Positions 1 through 9,281 are shown, numbered from the stretch's first letter. The stretch: 58,390 nt of DNA from an uncultured Flavobacteriaceae bacterium (GCA_947500585.1 CANMSN010000018.1:1-58390); one strand, 5' to 3'. The notes: generated by a model from the letters alone, not told the origin. Numbers and translations are program-made.

Positions 1-86
1 AGTACTTTAATTTACTAAATATTCTGCTTTTTTCTTCAATAAAAACTAAACTTTTTACGTCGAACTCACGTTATTTAAAAATTGAT

Positions 87-94
87 TACTTTTG
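87..94 (+). promoter_or_regulatory. -7 promoter element of the aldolase gene
   Basis: TACTTTTG matches the Bacteroidota -7 consensus TAnnTTTG exactly. It lies 37 bases before the ATG, which implies a short leader of about 30 bases. I see no TTG -33 element at the expected 17-20 base spacing, so the assignment rests on the -7 match and position. Confidence 0.5.
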
Positions 95-131
95 AAATAT
101 CTTATATTATTAATCAATTATTTATTTGAAA

Positions 132-1199
132 ATGGGACACAACATCAAACCAGGCGTAGCTACTGGCACAGAAGTTCAAGATATTTTTAACCATGCCAAA
201 GCAAACGGATACGCATTACCAGCAGTAAATGTTATAGGGTCTGATACTATAAATGGAGTTTTAGAAACTGCAGCAGCTTTAAACGCTCCTGTAATTATTC
301 AATTCTCTAATGGTGGTGCACAATTTAATGCAGGTAAAGGTTTAAGTAACGACGGCCAGAAAGCAGCTATAGCTGGAGCAGTAGCTGGAGCAAAACATGT
401 ACATACACTAGCTGAGGCTTATGGTGTTACCGTAATTTTACATACCGATCATTGTGCCAAGAAACTATTACCTTGGATTGATGGTTTATTAGATGCAAGT
501 GAAACACACTTTGCAGAAACAGGAAAATCGCTTTTCAGTTCGCACATGATTGATCTTTCGGAAGAACCAATTGAAGAAAACATCGAAATTTGTAAAACAT
601 ATTTAGAAAGAATGTCTAAAATGGGCATGACTTTAGAAATTGAATTAGGTATTACAGGTGGTGAAGAAGATGGCGTTGATAATACAGATGTTGATGATTC
701 TAAATTATACACTCAACCAGAAGAAGTAGCTTATGCTTACAAAGAATTAAGTAAAGTAAGTCCGCAATTTACTATTGCTGCTGCATTTGGTAATGTACAT
801 GGTGTTTACAAACCAGGTAACGTAAAGTTAACACCAAAAATATTGAAAAACTCACAAGAGTTTATCACCAAAAAATACGGTGTGGAGCATAATCATATCG
901 ATTTTGTATTCCATGGTGGATCTGGATCTACTGTTGAAGAAATTAGAGAAGGTATTAGCTACGGAGTAATAAAAATGAATATAGATACTGATTTGCAATA
1001 TGCATTTATGTCTGGTATCCGTGATTATATGGGAGCTAAATCTGAGTATTTAAAATCACAAATTGGAAACCCAGATGGTGATGATTCTCCAAATAAAAAA
1101 TATTACGATCCAAGAGTTTGGTTACGTGAAGGTGAAAAAACATTCGTTGAACGTTTGAAAAAAGCTTTTGAAGATTTAAATAATGTAAATACATTATAA
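132..1199 (+). CDS. fbaA: class II fructose-1,6-bisphosphate aldolase
   Basis: This enzyme reversibly splits fructose 1,6-bisphosphate into dihydroxyacetone phosphate and glyceraldehyde 3-phosphate in cytosolic glycolysis and gluconeogenesis. The protein has 355 residues, close to the 359 of the E. coli enzyme. The class II metal site is visible as HTDHC with Asp106-His107 (catalytic Asp and a zinc His), and the phosphate- and substrate-binding stretch GGSGST followed by NIDTD is present near residues 264-290. I chose the ATG at 132; an in-frame TTG two codons upstream is possible but unnecessary. The gene stands alone, with its own -7 element upstream and a perfect hairpin terminator downstream. 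Nothing is odd about it. The assignment is very secure. Confidence 0.96.
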   Translation: MGHNIKPGVATGTEVQDIFNHAKANGYALPAVNVIGSDTINGVLETAAALNAPVIIQFSNGGAQFNAGKGLSNDGQKAAIAGAVAGAKHVHTLAEAYGVTVILHTDHCAKKLLPWIDGLLDASETHFAETGKSLFSSHMIDLSEEPIEENIEICKTYLERMSKMGMTLEIELGITGGEEDGVDNTDVDDSKLYTQPEEVAYAYKELSKVSPQFTIAAAFGNVHGVYKPGNVKLTPKILKNSQEFITKKYGVEHNHIDFVFHGGSGSTVEEIREGISYGVIKMNIDTDLQYAFMSGIRDYMGAKSEYLKSQIGNPDGDDSPNKKYYDPRVWLREGEKTFVERLKKAFEDLNNVNTL

Positions 1200-1220
1200 A
1201 ATTTACATGATAAATTTAAA

Positions 1221-1257
1221 CATTAAAAAATCCTGCAAATTGCAGGATTTTTTAATG
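1221..1257. terminator. rho-independent terminator after fbaA
   Basis: A perfect 17-bp inverted repeat (arms 1221-1237 and 1241-1257) has a 3-base loop. The outer part of the stem is an A-run on the left and a T-run on the right, so it can work in either direction. It begins 22 bases after the fbaA stop codon. Confidence 0.9.
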
Positions 1258-1459
1258 TTATATACCTACAAAAACTTAGGTAAAACGTAAAATTTTAAGG
1301 GCCGTTACCCTAAAATTAAAATATAAGGTTTAATTTTGCCAACAGTCTTAATTTTTGATCATGTTATTTTAATAACATAAAAGTTAAAATAAGCAACTGA
1401 AATCCCTAACTGAATAACGATTTAACATTGTAATCGGTATTATAAAATAGCAGAGTACT

Positions 1460-2317
1460 ATGTCTTGGTTTAAAAGAAAAACAAAAGGTATAACAACCAC
1501 TACAGAAGAAAAAAAAGACACCCCAAGGGGTCTTTGGTATAAATCTCCAACTGGTAAAATTGTTGATGCAGAAGAGTTAGAAAAAAACTTTTATGTGAGT
1601 CCAGAAGACGGTTATCATGTAAGAATAGGAAGTAACGAATATTTTGAAATACTTTTTGATGATAATAAATTTGAAGAACTAGACGCCAATTTAGAATCTA
1701 AAGATCCTTTAAAATTTGTTGATACAAAAAAATATCCTGAGCGTTTAAGAGCTGCGCAATCAAAAACCAATTTAAAAGATGCTGTACGCTGTGCTGTAGG
1801 TAAATCTAAAGGAAAAGATTTAGTTGTTGCTTGTATGGATTTTGCTTTTATTGGAGGTTCTATGGGAAGTGTTGTAGGTGAAAAAATTGCACGTGCTGCA
1901 GATTATTCATTGAAAAATAATATACCTTTAATGGTGATCTCAAAATCTGGTGGTGCTCGAATGATGGAAGCTGCATTATCTTTAATGCAATTAGCTAAAA
2001 CATCTGTAAAACTAGCACAATTAGCCGATGAAGGTATTCCATATATATCATTATGTACCGATCCAACTACTGGAGGCACAACCGCATCATTTGCTATGTT
2101 AGGCGATATTAATATTGCTGAACCTGGTGCTTTAATTGGATTTGCAGGACCAAGAATTGTTAGAGATACTACTGGAAAAGAATTACCAGAAGGTTTCCAA
2201 ACTTCAGAGTTTTTATTAGAACATGGTTTCTTAGATTTTATTACACACAGAAAAGAACTGAAAAACAGAGTAAATCAATACATTGATTTAATTTTGAATC
2301 AGCCTTTAAGAGCTTAA
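1460..2317 (+). CDS. accD: acetyl-CoA carboxylase carboxyltransferase subunit beta, zinc-less form
   Basis: This is the beta half of the carboxyltransferase that moves the carboxyl group from carboxybiotin to acetyl-CoA, the first committed step of fatty-acid synthesis. The 285 residues start with the family-typical MSWFKR. The crotonase-fold core carries the [11 protein letters not shown] and [10 protein letters not shown] stretches and [12 protein letters not shown] near residues 130-230. In E. coli AccD the N-terminal zinc ribbon has four cysteines (27, 30, 46, 49). At the aligned positions this protein has Ser29, Gly32, Ser47 and Asp50, so no metal can be held in the usual way, although the surrounding residues align well. 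The gene is single, with no accA next to it, and has its own terminator. The function is not in doubt; the loss of the ribbon ligands is the odd point. Confidence 0.95.
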   Translation: MSWFKRKTKGITTTTEEKKDTPRGLWYKSPTGKIVDAEELEKNFYVSPEDGYHVRIGSNEYFEILFDDNKFEELDANLESKDPLKFVDTKKYPERLRAAQSKTNLKDAVRCAVGKSKGKDLVVACMDFAFIGGSMGSVVGEKIARAADYSLKNNIPLMVISKSGGARMMEAALSLMQLAKTSVKLAQLADEGIPYISLCTDPTTGGTTASFAMLGDINIAEPGALIGFAGPRIVRDTTGKELPEGFQTSEFLLEHGFLDFITHRKELKNRVNQYIDLILNQPLRA

Positions 2318-2336
2318 ATATCAACAAAATAGATTT

Positions 2337-2376
2337 AGACCTGTCAGATTTTTAAACCCTGACAGGTCTTTTTATT
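2337..2376 (+). terminator. rho-independent terminator after accD
   Basis: An 11-bp perfect stem (2337-2347 with 2359-2369; arm AGACCTGTCAG) has an 11-base loop and is followed by a T-rich run. It starts 20 bases after the accD stop. Confidence 0.88.
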
Positions 2377-2405
2377 TAAAACACTAGCAAATCATTAAAA
2401 ATTAC

Positions 2406-2413
2406 TATATTTG
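2406..2413 (+). promoter_or_regulatory. -7 promoter element of rpsO
   Basis: TATATTTG is a perfect TAnnTTTG match, 55 bases before the rpsO ATG. It overlaps a possible upstream TTG start, so that longer reading would begin before transcription does. No clear -33 TTG is seen at the usual spacing. Confidence 0.55.
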
Positions 2414-2467
2414 CCGCTCGAAAGAAAGGCTTTCGTGTACATAACAATCATTTACAATAATATTAGC

Positions 2468-2737
2468 ATGTATTTATCAAAAGAAGAAAAAGCAGAAATG
2501 TTTGCAAAGCACGGTAAGGGGAAAACCGATACTGGTTCTGCAGAAGGACAAATCGCGTTATTTACGCAACGCATTAATCACTTAACTGAGCACTTAAAAA
2601 ATAATCGTAAAGATTATAATACTGAGCGTTCTTTAGTGAAATTAGTAGGTAAAAGAAGAAGCTTACTTGATTACTTAACTAAGAAAGATATTTTAAGATA
2701 TCGTGCGATAGTTAAAGAATTAGGTTTAAGAAAATAA
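2468..2737 (+). CDS. rpsO: 30S ribosomal protein S15
   Basis: S15 is a primary binder of 16S rRNA in the platform of the small subunit and bridges to the large subunit. The 89 residues equal the family's standard length. The characteristic segments are present: DTGSAEGQIALFTQRI, then HLTEHLKNN, then the LVGKRRSLLDYL motif. I start it at the ATG at 2468 (MYLSKEEK). An open frame extends upstream to a TTG at 2411, but that extension crosses the -7 promoter element and has no counterpart in S15 proteins. The gene precedes pnp, an order seen in many bacteria, but a terminator and a repeat element separate them here. Confidence 0.96.
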   Translation: MYLSKEEKAEMFAKHGKGKTDTGSAEGQIALFTQRINHLTEHLKNNRKDYNTERSLVKLVGKRRSLLDYLTKKDILRYRAIVKELGLRK

Positions 2738-2748
2738 TCTAAAAAATA

Positions 2749-2780
2749 AAAACCATGCTTTTCGCGTGGTTTTTTGTTTT
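2749..2780 (+). terminator. rho-independent terminator after rpsO
   Basis: A 10-bp stem (2749-2758 with 2764-2773, one G-T pair) has a 5-base loop and is followed by T-rich sequence. It starts 12 bases after the rpsO stop. Confidence 0.85.
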
Positions 2781-2935
2781 TTTACCCTTAGCGAAGTCGA
2801 AGGGCGGGGTAACACCCAAATAATTTAAACACGTTACGACGTCATTACCAGGAGGTAACAACGTGGTAATCTTTTTTCCATAAGGAGCAGATTTCCACAT
2901 CACGCAAAAAAAGCGTGACTCGCAATGACAAAATA
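2781..2935. repeat. dispersed extragenic repeat elements in the rpsO-pnp gap
   Basis: The 315-base rpsO-pnp gap holds no gene. After the terminator comes a GCGAAGTCGAAGG segment (about 2790-2803), the reverse of the CTTCGACTTCGC motif seen again near 11595. It is followed by a roughly 100-base element (about 2838-2932) that opens with GTCATTACCAGGAGGT and closes with CTCGCAATGACA. Its ends are imperfectly inverted and it contains an internal hairpin, CACGC-A/G-GCGTG. This matches my memory of a repeat common in Bacteroidota intergenic regions. I see no transposase, so it would be a non-autonomous REP/MITE-like remnant. Confidence 0.55.
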
Positions 2936-3052
2936 TAGAAGAAGCTAGTTATAGTTTTTCATTGGTCACACACACAACAACTACACACAACACAACGACC
3001 ATTGTTTAACATGATTTGAGCAAAATTATGCTTGAATTACAAGAAAAAATTT

Positions 3053-5305
3053 ATGATTCCAAAAGTTTTTAAAGAGGTCATTGACCTAGGTGACGGTAGA
3101 GAAATTTCTATTGAAACTGGAAAATTAGCAAAACAAGCGCATGGTAGCGTTGTTGTGCAATCTGGAAAATGTATGTTGTTATGTACAGTTGTTTCCAATT
3201 ACAGACAAGCAGATGTTGACTTTTTACCATTAACGGTAGATTACAGAGAGAAATTTGCTGCTGCAGGACGTTACCCAGGTGGTTTCTTCAAGAGAGAAGC
3301 TAGACCTAGTGACGGGGAAGTTTTAACGATGCGTTTAGTAGACCGCGTTTTACGTCCATTATTCCCAAAAGATTATCATTCTGAAACTCAGGTGATGATT
3401 CAATTAATGTCTCATGATGACGAGGTAATGCCAGATGCTATGGCAGGTTTAGCAGCTTCGGCAGCTATTCAATTATCTGATTTCCCATTTGAATGCGCTA
3501 TCTCTGAAGCTAGAGTTGGTCGTGTAAATGGTGAATTTATTATCAACCCAACTAGAGCTCAATTAGAAGAATCTGACATCGATATGATGATTGGTGCTTC
3601 TGCGGATTCTGTAATGATGGTTGAAGGTGAAATGGATGAGATTTCTGAAGAAGAAATGACTGAAGCAATTAAGTTTGCACACGAAGCTATTAAAGTACAA
3701 TGTGCTGCTCAAGTAGCTTTAGCTGAAGCTTTTGGTAAAAAAGAAGTACGTGAGTATGAGCCAGAAAGAGAAGATGCAGATTTAGCTCAAAAAATACATG
3801 ATTTAGCTTATGATAAAGTATATGCTGTTGCTAAAGCAGGTTCTGCTAAGCATGAGCGTAGTGCTGCATTTGCTGAAATTAAAGAAGAAATAAAAGCAAC
3901 ATATTCTGAAGAAGAATTGGCTGATATTGGTGGATTAATTTCTAAATATTATTCTAAAGCTGAGAAAGCGGCGGTTAGAGACTTAACTTTAAATGAAGGT
4001 TTACGTTTAGACGGTAGAAAAACTGACGAAATCAGACCAATTTGGTGTGAGGTTGATTATTTACCATCTACACATGGTTCAGCAATATTTACACGTGGAG
4101 AAACTCAAGCATTGGCTACAGTTACTTTAGGTACTTCTAGAGAAGCAAACCAAATAGATATGCCATCTTTTGAAGGTGAAGAACGTTTCTATTTACATTA
4201 TAACTTCCCTCCTTTTTCAACAGGTGAAGCAAGACCAATTCGTGGAACTTCTCGTCGTGAGGTAGGACACGGTAACTTAGCACAACGTGCTTTAAAAGGT
4301 ATGGTTCCTGATGATTGCCCTTACACGGTTCGTGTAGTTTCTGAAGTTTTAGAATCTAATGGTTCATCTTCTATGGCAACAGTTTGTTCTGGTACTATGG
4401 CACTTATGGATGCTGGAGTTCAATTAAAGAAACCTGTTTCTGGTATTGCTATGGGATTAATCTCTGATGCAGATTCTGGAAAATACGCTGTACTTTCAGA
4501 TATTTTAGGTGATGAAGATCATTTAGGAGATATGGACTTTAAAGTTACTGGTACTGCTGATGGTATTACGGCTTGCCAAATGGATATTAAAGTAAAAGGA
4601 TTGTCTTATGAAATTCTTGTAAATGCTTTAAAACAAGCTCGTGAAGGACGTTTACATATTTTAGGTAAATTAACTGATACAATTGCTAAACCTAATGCAG
4701 ATGTTAAAGATCATGCACCTACAATGATTTCAAGACGTATTCCTAATGAATTTATTGGAGCGTTAATTGGACCTGGTGGAAAAGTGATTCAGGAAATGCA
4801 AAAAGAAACTGAAACAACTATCGTTATAAATGAAGATCCAGTTACTGAAGAAGGTATTGTTGAAATTTTAGGTGTTGGTAAAAAAGGTATTGATGCTGTT
4901 ATGGCAAAAATAGATTCTTTATTATTTAAACCAACTGTAGGTAATGTTTACCAAGTAAAAGTTATTAAAATGCTTGATTTTGGTGCTGTTGTTGAATATA
5001 TGGATGCTCCAGGAAACGAGGTTTTATTACACGTAAGTGAATTGGCTTGGGAACGAACAGAAAATGTTACTGATGTAGTTAATATGGGAGATGTTTTTGA
5101 TGTGAAGTATTTTGGTGTAGACCCAAGAACGCGCAAAGAAAAAGTATCTCGTAAAGCTATTTTACCAAAACCTGAAGGTTATATTGCAAGACCACCAAGA
5201 GATGACAAACGTTCTGGTGGACGTGATAACAGAGGTAGAGATAATCGTGGACGCGATAACCGCAGAGACGATAGAAAACCTAGAGAAGACAAGAAGGAAG
5301 ATTAA
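3053..5305 (+). CDS. pnp: polyribonucleotide nucleotidyltransferase (PNPase)
   Basis: PNPase is a phosphorolytic 3'-5' exoribonuclease of mRNA turnover that works as a trimer in the cytosol. The 750 residues show the normal order: first RNase PH-like domain (about 1-145), helical linker, second RNase PH-like domain (about 315-545), KH domain with [15 protein letters not shown], and an S1 domain from about residue 622. The catalytic region [10 protein letters not shown]...MDIK matches the E. coli Asp/Asp/Lys site. I use the ATG at 3053 (MIPKVFKEV); a TTG seven codons upstream is the alternative. The last 30 or so residues are an odd low-complexity tail rich in Arg, Asp and Gly with repeated GRDNR units, absent from E. 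coli PNPase and likely an RNA-contacting tail. No promoter is evident. Confidence 0.96.
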   Translation: MIPKVFKEVIDLGDGREISIETGKLAKQAHGSVVVQSGKCMLLCTVVSNYRQADVDFLPLTVDYREKFAAAGRYPGGFFKREARPSDGEVLTMRLVDRVLRPLFPKDYHSETQVMIQLMSHDDEVMPDAMAGLAASAAIQLSDFPFECAISEARVGRVNGEFIINPTRAQLEESDIDMMIGASADSVMMVEGEMDEISEEEMTEAIKFAHEAIKVQCAAQVALAEAFGKKEVREYEPEREDADLAQKIHDLAYDKVYAVAKAGSAKHERSAAFAEIKEEIKATYSEEELADIGGLISKYYSKAEKAAVRDLTLNEGLRLDGRKTDEIRPIWCEVDYLPSTHGSAIFTRGETQALATVTLGTSREANQIDMPSFEGEERFYLHYNFPPFSTGEARPIRGTSRREVGHGNLAQRALKGMVPDDCPYTVRVVSEVLESNGSSSMATVCSGTMALMDAGVQLKKPVSGIAMGLISDADSGKYAVLSDILGDEDHLGDMDFKVTGTADGITACQMDIKVKGLSYEILVNALKQAREGRLHILGKLTDTIAKPNADVKDHAPTMISRRIPNEFIGALIGPGGKVIQEMQKETETTIVINEDPVTEEGIVEILGVGKKGIDAVMAKIDSLLFKPTVGNVYQVKVIKMLDFGAVVEYMDAPGNEVLLHVSELAWERTENVTDVVNMGDVFDVKYFGVDPRTRKEKVSRKAILPKPEGYIARPPRDDKRSGGRDNRGRDNRGRDNRRDDRKPREDKKED

Positions 5306-5333
5306 TTTCTTTTAACTTCTTACGTTTTAATAT

Positions 5334-5373
5334 AAACCCTAGACGGAAGCAATTCCATTTAGGGTTTCTTTTT
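5334..5373 (+). terminator. terminator after pnp
   Basis: A 7-bp stem AAACCCT/AGGGTTT (5334-5340 with 5361-5367) has a 20-base loop and is followed by a T-run. The stem is shorter than those of the neighbouring terminators. Confidence 0.65.
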
Positions 5374-5504
5374 GTTCATCAAATTGTTGTGAATAAAAAC
5401 CAAATCAAAAATTTAATCCTTAAATAAATCTTAAAAAGCATCTGAAATAACATTTGTATCGTAAATCTATAATGTAAGTAGTAATTAATACATCTATTGA
5501 ATTT

Positions 5505-6938
5505 ATGGCTCCCAAACTTAACCTCAAAACTATTTTTTCATTTGTAAAACAAAGTGTAAAAAATCTAAAAGACAATATAAACACCATTATTCAAGGTAAT
5601 GGAAAAACAGAAAGTCCTTATAATAGAATCATATTATTAAGTACTTTTTTAGTTATGATTATTGGTCTTTATTCATTCTCTGTATTTCATAACGATTTTG
5701 AACAATTCCACATAAACGCTGTGGGTTCTTATTTAGGAGGTATATTTGGTTTAATTGGTTTAGCCTTATTAGCTTATAAAACATTACTGTTCATCTATAT
5801 GCTTTACAACTACTTTAAATATAAGCCAATTGCCTCGGTAACCGATAACGAATTACCAACTTGCACAGTAATTGTTCCTGCTTATAACGAAGGAAAACAA
5901 GTTTGGGACACATTAATGAGCTTAGAAAAAAGTGACTATCTTAAAGACAAATTGCAACTAATTGCCATTGACGATGGTAGTTTGGATAATACTTGGGATT
6001 GGATATTAGATGCCAAAGCTAAATTAGGCGATCGTTTGGAGATTTTCAAACAACCTAAAAACAAAGGAAAACGCCATGCTTTATATCGTGGTTTTAATTT
6101 AGGTACTGGTGATGTATTTGTTACTGTAGATAGCGATTCTATTGTAAATACAGACACTTTAAGACATTTGGTAAGTCCGTTTGTAAATAATGAAAATTGT
6201 GGTGCTGTTGCAGGAAACATTCGCGTTTTAAATAATAAAAAAGCTATGCTTCCTAAAATGTTAGATGTGAGTTTTGTTTTAAGTTTTGAATTTGTACGCT
6301 CTGCAGAAAGCAATTTAAAATCTGTATTGTGTACACCTGGAGCTTTAGCTGCATATCGTAGTAACGCAGTCCATAATTGTTTACCGGAATGGATTAATCA
6401 AACATTTATGGGGCAACCCTCGGATATTGGGGAAGATCGCGCCATGACCAACATGATTTTAAAACAAGGCAAGCACGTATTATTTCAGAAAAATGCGGTG
6501 GCTTACACCAATGTACCTGAAGAATATCCAGGATTATATAAAATGTTTATTAGATGGGGACGTAGCAATGTGCGTGAAAATCTTGAAATGGCAAAATATG
6601 TTTTCACAAATTTTAGAGAAGGTTCAAAATTTGGTTCTCGTGTTTTATTTGTAAGTCAGTTTTTAAGAATACTCATGAGTTATCCTATGGTACTTTTTAT
6701 GTTGTTTTTTGTTTTAGTACATCCATTGTTATTCTTAGGTTCTACGCTACTGAGCATTTTAATTCTTTCAACATTTTCAGTAATCTTCTTTACCAATAGA
6801 TATAAGTCATTAGAAGGGTTTTGGGCTTACACTTATAGTATTCTGTATACTTTTGGATTGTTTTGGATTACGCCTTACGCTATAGCTACAGCAAATAGAA
6901 GAGGTTGGTTAACTAGAGGGTTAGCTGAAAAAAGATGA
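5505..6938 (+). CDS. membrane-bound family 2 glycosyltransferase (hyaluronan/chitin synthase-like)
   Basis: A 477-residue processive-type GT2 enzyme. It has two N-terminal membrane segments (about 42-60 and 75-102), a cytosolic GT-A domain, and about three C-terminal membrane segments from residue 385. The GT2 motifs are in order: VPAYNEG, DDGS (156-159) for UDP-sugar binding, DSD (209-211) for the metal, GEDR (309-312) holding the general base, and RW (350-351) of the QxxRW acceptor motif, here MFIRW with Met in place of Gln. The nearest named families are hyaluronan synthase, NodC and related polysaccharide synthases. It would make and export a linear polysaccharide from a UDP-sugar, but I cannot tell which. 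It stands alone between pnp and rpoD with no polysaccharide genes nearby. Confidence 0.8.
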   Translation: MAPKLNLKTIFSFVKQSVKNLKDNINTIIQGNGKTESPYNRIILLSTFLVMIIGLYSFSVFHNDFEQFHINAVGSYLGGIFGLIGLALLAYKTLLFIYMLYNYFKYKPIASVTDNELPTCTVIVPAYNEGKQVWDTLMSLEKSDYLKDKLQLIAIDDGSLDNTWDWILDAKAKLGDRLEIFKQPKNKGKRHALYRGFNLGTGDVFVTVDSDSIVNTDTLRHLVSPFVNNENCGAVAGNIRVLNNKKAMLPKMLDVSFVLSFEFVRSAESNLKSVLCTPGALAAYRSNAVHNCLPEWINQTFMGQPSDIGEDRAMTNMILKQGKHVLFQKNAVAYTNVPEEYPGLYKMFIRWGRSNVRENLEMAKYVFTNFREGSKFGSRVLFVSQFLRILMSYPMVLFMLFFVLVHPLLFLGSTLLSILILSTFSVIFFTNRYKSLEGFWAYTYSILYTFGLFWITPYAIATANRRGWLTRGLAEKR

Positions 6939-7104
6939 TTTTGAATAAATCTACATACAATTTAATGTGACTTTTTTAAAAACTAGGTGTCTTAATAAGT
7001 AGACGATTGAAATTATTTACCTTTTTTGTAACAAAATGTAACATTTGTACGTATAACCATAGAACGACCTATTTATTCATAATTAAATTACAGGAAAACA
7101 TTAG

Positions 7105-7968
7105 ATGAGACAACTTAAAATTACGAAGCAGGTTACTAATAGAGAAACCGCATCGTTAGATAAATATCTACAGGAAATTGGAAAGGTTGATTTAATTACA
7201 GCTGACGAAGAAGTTGAGTTAGCACAGCGTATTAAAGCTGGTGATCAAATCGCATTAGAAAAATTAACGAAGGCTAATTTACGTTTCGTTGTATCTGTTG
7301 CTAAACAATACCAAAACCAAGGACTTACGTTACCAGATTTAATTAATGAAGGTAATTTAGGTTTAATTAAAGCTGCACAACGTTTTGATGAAACACGTGG
7401 TTTTAAATTTATATCGTACGCAGTTTGGTGGATTCGTCAATCGATTCTTCAAGCATTGGCTGAACAATCTCGTATTGTACGTTTACCATTAAATAAAATT
7501 GGTTCTATTAATAAAATTAATAAAACTTTTGCTTTTTTAGAGCAAAGTCATGAGCGCCCACCTTCTGCTGAAGAAATTGCAAAAGAATTGGATATGACTA
7601 TTAACGATGTTAAAGAGTCCATGAAAAACTCAGGACGTCACGTAAGTATGGATGCGCCTTTAGTTGAAGGAGAAGATTCTAACTTATATGATGTATTGAA
7701 CTCTGGAGAATCACCAAATCCAGATAGAGAATTATTACACGAATCGTTACGTACAGAAATTGAACGTGCTTTAGAAACGTTAACACCTCGTGAAGCTGAT
7801 GTTATTCGTTTATACTTTGGTTTAGGAAACCAGCACCCAATGACTTTAGAAGAAATTGGAGAAACGTTTGATTTAACTCGTGAGCGTGTAAGACAAATAA
7901 AAGAAAAAGCTATTCGTAGATTAAAACATACGTCTAGAAGTAAAATATTAAAAACATATTTAGGATAG
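7105..7968 (+). CDS. rpoD: primary sigma factor RpoD (short Bacteroidota type)
   Basis: This is the housekeeping sigma subunit of RNA polymerase. At 287 residues it is less than half the length of E. coli sigma-70 (613), because region 1.1 and the non-conserved insert are missing, as is usual in Bacteroidota. Region 1.2 is followed by region 2 ([25 protein letters not shown], then [16 protein letters not shown] for -7 recognition and melting), region 3, and region 4.2 with the helix-turn-helix [17 protein letters not shown]. This factor should read the TTG/TAnnTTTG promoters noted elsewhere in the window. Two stacked terminators follow it. The start at 7105 gives the expected N-terminus MRQLKITKQ. 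Confidence 0.95.
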   Translation: MRQLKITKQVTNRETASLDKYLQEIGKVDLITADEEVELAQRIKAGDQIALEKLTKANLRFVVSVAKQYQNQGLTLPDLINEGNLGLIKAAQRFDETRGFKFISYAVWWIRQSILQALAEQSRIVRLPLNKIGSINKINKTFAFLEQSHERPPSAEEIAKELDMTINDVKESMKNSGRHVSMDAPLVEGEDSNLYDVLNSGESPNPDRELLHESLRTEIERALETLTPREADVIRLYFGLGNQHPMTLEEIGETFDLTRERVRQIKEKAIRRLKHTSRSKILKTYLG

Positions 7969-7998
7969 TAAATTTTTTACGACTAAATTACCACAACA

Positions 7999-8026
7999 AA
8001 CAGTTACACATAACTGTTCGTTTTTT
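7999..8026 (+). terminator. first of two tandem terminators after rpoD
   Basis: A perfect 8-bp stem AACAGTTA/TAACTGTT has a 4-base loop, followed by CG and six Ts. It starts 30 bases after the rpoD stop. Confidence 0.75.
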
Positions 8027-8038
8027 GATTGATGAAAG

Positions 8039-8073
8039 AACCCGCGGCTGATTACCGCGGGTTTATTTTTTTA
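8039..8073 (+). terminator. second tandem terminator after rpoD
   Basis: A perfect 9-bp GC-rich stem AACCCGCGG/CCGCGGGTT (8039-8047 with 8055-8063) has a 7-base loop and then TATTTTTTT. It is the stronger of the two and runs straight into the rpe promoter. Confidence 0.9.
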
Positions 8074-8076
8074 TAG

Positions 8077-8084
8077 TACTTTTG
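8077..8084 (+). promoter_or_regulatory. -7 promoter element of rpe
   Basis: TACTTTTG matches TAnnTTTG exactly and lies 26 bases before the rpe ATG, just after the rpoD terminator. The expected -33 position falls inside the terminator T-run and has no TTG. Confidence 0.5.
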
Positions 8085-8110
8085 TTCAACAAAAAACACT
8101 CAATAAACGA

Positions 8111-8773
8111 ATGAATTCTAAACTAATTGCACCTTCTGTTTTAGCTGCCGATTTTGCTAATTTACAACGCGATATAGAAATGGTAAATAAAAGTGAAGCC
8201 GATTGGTTTCATATAGATGTGATGGATGGTCACTTTGTACCAAATATTTCTTATGGCATGCCTGTAATACAAGCTATAAAAAAGCATGCTAAAAAACCAC
8301 TTGATGTGCATTTAATGATAGAAAAACCAGAACGTTATATTGAAGAATTTGCTAAAATAGGTGCAGATATTATTACTGTGCATTACGAATCTACTGTACA
8401 TTTACATAGAACACTTACACAAATTAAAAATGTGGGCTGTAAAGCTGGTATTGTTTTAAATTTAACTACACCCGTATCTGTTTTAGAAGATATTTTACCA
8501 GAATGCTACATGGTACTTCTCATGTCTATTAATCCAGGTTTTGGAGGTCAGAAATTTGAAGAAATGACTTATTCTAAAGTTAAAAAACTTCGAGACATGA
8601 TTAATCAACAAGGTTTAAAAACCCGAATAGAAATAGATGGTGGTGTTACTGATAAAAATGCAAAAGCTCTTATAGATGCTGGCGCTGATGTTTTAGTTGC
8701 TGGTAGCCATGTTTTTAAAAGCGATAATCAATTAAAAACTATTAAAGACTTAAAGGCTATTGCCAATTCTTAA
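8111..8773 (+). CDS. rpe: ribulose-phosphate 3-epimerase
   Basis: This enzyme interconverts D-ribulose 5-phosphate and D-xylulose 5-phosphate in the pentose phosphate pathway. The 220 residues form a TIM barrel with the family signatures: IAPSVLAADF at the start, HIDVMDGHFVPN (metal-binding His and catalytic Asp), DVHLMIEKPE, MSINPGFGGQ for phosphate binding, and EIDGGV with the second catalytic Asp. It has its own -7 element. Its stop codon overlaps by four bases with that of the convergent CBS protein, so the two transcripts run into each other without room for a terminator. Confidence 0.96.
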   Translation: MNSKLIAPSVLAADFANLQRDIEMVNKSEADWFHIDVMDGHFVPNISYGMPVIQAIKKHAKKPLDVHLMIEKPERYIEEFAKIGADIITVHYESTVHLHRTLTQIKNVGCKAGIVLNLTTPVSVLEDILPECYMVLLMSINPGFGGQKFEEMTYSKVKKLRDMINQQGLKTRIEIDGGVTDKNAKALIDAGADVLVAGSHVFKSDNQLKTIKDLKAIANS

Positions 8774-9186
8774 AACTGTTTTATAAAATAGTTTAATAAA
8801 TCTGTTGTAGTTACAATTCCAACTAAAGTACCATCATCAACTATTGGCAATGCGTGAAATTCTCTGCTTGCCAAAATTTCAGCAGCTTCCTTTATTGGAG
8901 TTTCACTAGAAATAGTTACTACATCTTTTACCATAACTTGTTCAATAGTAAACATATTATAAACTACAGCATCTACATTATGCTCATCTTCAGATATATC
9001 TGCGTAACTAATTTTAAGCAAATCTGAATAACTAAGCATGCCTATTACTGCTTCGCCACATACTACGGGAATATGCCTAATTTTGTGTCTTTTAAATAAC
9101 ATTTCGGCACGTTGTAAATCATCTGATCTTGTTAATCCAATAATATTTTTTGTCATTATTACTGAGACTGGTGTACGCTGTTTCAT
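8770..9186 (-). CDS. stand-alone CBS-domain pair protein (copy 1)
   Basis: A 138-residue protein made only of two CBS motifs (about 5-60 and 75-137), a Bateman module that usually binds adenine nucleotides. The signature phrases are IRHIPVV...GMLSYSDLL in the first half and FHALPIVDDGTLVGIVTTTDLL in the second. There is no enzymatic or membrane domain, so it probably acts on a partner I cannot name. It is a close paralogue of the next gene (copy 2) and lies downstream of it with a 95-base gap. Its 3' end overlaps that of rpe. Confidence 0.85.
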   Translation of the reverse strand: MKQRTPVSVIMTKNIIGLTRSDDLQRAEMLFKRHKIRHIPVVCGEAVIGMLSYSDLLKISYADISEDEHNVDAVVYNMFTIEQVMVKDVVTISSETPIKEAAEILASREFHALPIVDDGTLVGIVTTTDLLNYFIKQF

Positions 9187-9281
9187 AACTAGTTGCTTTT
9201 AAATATGTGATAAAATTAGCATAGAATTATTTATACTTTTATGATAAATATCTGTACGGAAAGCTTTATAACATAGGGTTG

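Noticed and set aside
2411-2467. Longer rpsO reading from a TTG
   Set aside because: It crosses the TATATTTG -7 element and adds residues not found in S15.
7022-7047. Promoter for rpoD at TAACATTTG
   Set aside because: The element has three rather than two bases between TA and TTTG, and no TTG lies at a fitting distance. A similar TAACATTTG precedes the glycosyltransferase gene, but I cannot support either.
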